Below are positions 4,505 to 5,072 of a stretch of DNA of 5,072 bases, one piece after another. Within the stretch, counting starts at the first letter, position 1, and each line of letters starts with the position of its first letter. Source of the DNA: Clostridia bacterium (lineage in GTDB: Bacteria > Bacillota_A > Clostridia > Christensenellales > Borkfalkiaceae); assembly GCA_017621955.1 (NCBI GenBank), contig JAGASB010000302.1, positions 1-5,072 on the forward strand, in the 5' to 3' direction. The translations under genes and the position numbers were made by a program. A model generated the notes under the pieces. The model was not told the DNA's origin. It searched no databases and saw nothing but the letters and a program-made list of their open reading frames with translations.

Positions 4505-5072
4505 ATGAAAAGAATATTAGTTACATCAACGGATATGATGATGATTCAATTTTTGGTTCCACATGTTTTGTATTTAAGAGAACAAGGATACGACGTAGAA
4601 GTTGCTTGCTCAGAGGTTGGTAATCGTTTTGAAGAAGTGCAAAATTTTTTAGGTGGAGATAAAACATTTAAAGTTCGTCTACATAGAAATCCATTGAAAT
4701 TAGGAAACTTAAAGGGACTTACTGATCTAAAAAGAATAATAAATGGTGGCAATTATGATTTGATTTGGACAAACGAGCCCGTTATGGGAATAATGACAAG
4801 ATTAGCAGCGAAAAAAGCTCGTAAAAATGGTGTTAAGGTGATTTATTTAACACATGGTTACCATTTTTTTAAGGGAGGTCAGTTTAAGTATAAATTGTTT
4901 TATCCAATAGAAAAAGCGATGTCCCGTTATTGCGATGTTATTATGACTGTTAATTACGAAGATTATGAACTTTCAAAAAAGAAGTTCCATGCTAAAAAAG
5001 TGGTTCATATTGATGGGATAGGATTAGATGTTCAAAAATTTGGGACAACAATAGATGAAATAACAAAAAGAA
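4505..5072 (+). CDS. Glycosyltransferase family 4 (EpsD/CapM-like), 3' partial
   Basis: The frame begins with ATG 1 nt after the transketolase stop and remains open to the window end (189 full codons). It starts with MKRILVTSTD, a first beta strand of a GT-B fold, followed by an acceptor-side N-terminal domain (VPHVLYLREQGYDVEVAC, 18-35; YDLIWTNEP, 84-92; YLTHGYHFFKGG, 114-125). Then come YPIEKAMSRYCDVIMT and the interdomain GIGLDVQKF. These match the Glyco_trans_4_2 group of retaining glycosyltransferases that extend lipid-linked capsule or exopolysaccharide repeats at the cytoplasmic membrane face. The donor-binding domain with its EX7E motif would be beyond the window. The Shine-Dalgarno site is weak (only a GG near 4499), so translation probably relies on coupling to the transketolase gene. 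A later start at one of the Met codons 11-13 is unlikely, because it would remove the first strand. Donor and linkage are unknown. Confidence 0.92.
   Translation, partial: MKRILVTSTDMMMIQFLVPHVLYLREQGYDVEVACSEVGNRFEEVQNFLGGDKTFKVRLHRNPLKLGNLKGLTDLKRIINGGNYDLIWTNEPVMGIMTRLAAKKARKNGVKVIYLTHGYHFFKGGQFKYKLFYPIEKAMSRYCDVIMTVNYEDYELSKKKFHAKKVVHIDGIGLDVQKFGTTIDEITKR

Larger units (their letters stand above)
680..5072 (+). other. Cell-surface polysaccharide biosynthesis operon (continues beyond window)
   Basis: The promoter at 680-708 is followed by five same-strand genes and one remnant, with no terminator-like hairpin. Gene junctions from 1796 on are a 17-nt overlap with the remnant, 3 nt, a 4-nt overlap and 1 nt. 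The functions are priming sugar transferase, former O-acyltransferase, reductase plus split transketolase, and GT4 glycosyltransferase, which is the composition of a capsule, exopolysaccharide or glycoconjugate locus. Flippase, polymerase and NDP-sugar enzymes are not in the window and would be expected downstream or elsewhere. The one long gap, 1418-1795 between the priming transferase and the reductase, holds the acyltransferase remnant. Confidence 0.78.

Noticed and set aside
1..5072. CRISPR arrays, tRNA/rRNA genes, insertion sequences, phage attachment sites
   Set aside because: No regularly spaced repeats, cloverleaf-like structures, transposase motifs or paired terminal inverted repeats were seen on reading both strands.

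Overview
The window looks like chromosomal DNA of a low-GC Gram-positive bacterium (Bacillota, probably Clostridia). The inference rests on AT-rich coding sequence, strong purine-rich Shine-Dalgarno sites (AAGGGG, GGAGG), a near-consensus sigma-A promoter and tightly packed genes on one strand. TGA is used as a stop, so the code is standard. The species cannot be named from the sequence alone.

Layout. Positions 2-568 hold the 3' part of a membrane protein of the DUF1295 / steroid 5-alpha-reductase C-terminal family, closed by a perfect 11-bp hairpin terminator (593-628). A new transcription unit starts at an extended -10 sigma-A promoter (680-708) with a short leader that carries an unusual GC-rich repeat. 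This unit is a cell-surface polysaccharide (capsule/exopolysaccharide) or glycoconjugate operon. Its genes are a PglC-like membrane phosphoglycosyl transferase that would load the first sugar onto undecaprenyl phosphate (767-1417), a decayed remnant of an acyltransferase-3 sugar O-acylase (1432-1812), an aldo/keto reductase (1796-2734), a transketolase split into N- and C-terminal subunits (2738-3589 and 3586-4503), and a family-4 glycosyltransferase cut by the window end (4505-5072). No terminator is visible after 628, and from 1796 on the genes overlap or lie within 3 nt of each other.

How it may work. The priming transferase and the glycosyltransferase build a lipid-linked oligosaccharide. 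The reductase and split transketolase sit between them as one translationally coupled block, which suggests that they make an unusual sugar for this glycan rather than serve the pentose phosphate pathway. The transketolase keeps the thiamine diphosphate machinery (GDG...N, the catalytic Glu and the active-site His residues). By hand alignment it lacks several residues that classical transketolases use to recognise the donor hydroxyl and the substrate phosphate. The most interesting hypothesis is therefore a dedicated ketol-transfer plus reduction module that makes a chain-extended or branched sugar, analogous in logic (not in homology) to the ThDP enzyme plus reductase of yersiniose synthesis. 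This is inference and is not proven by the sequence.
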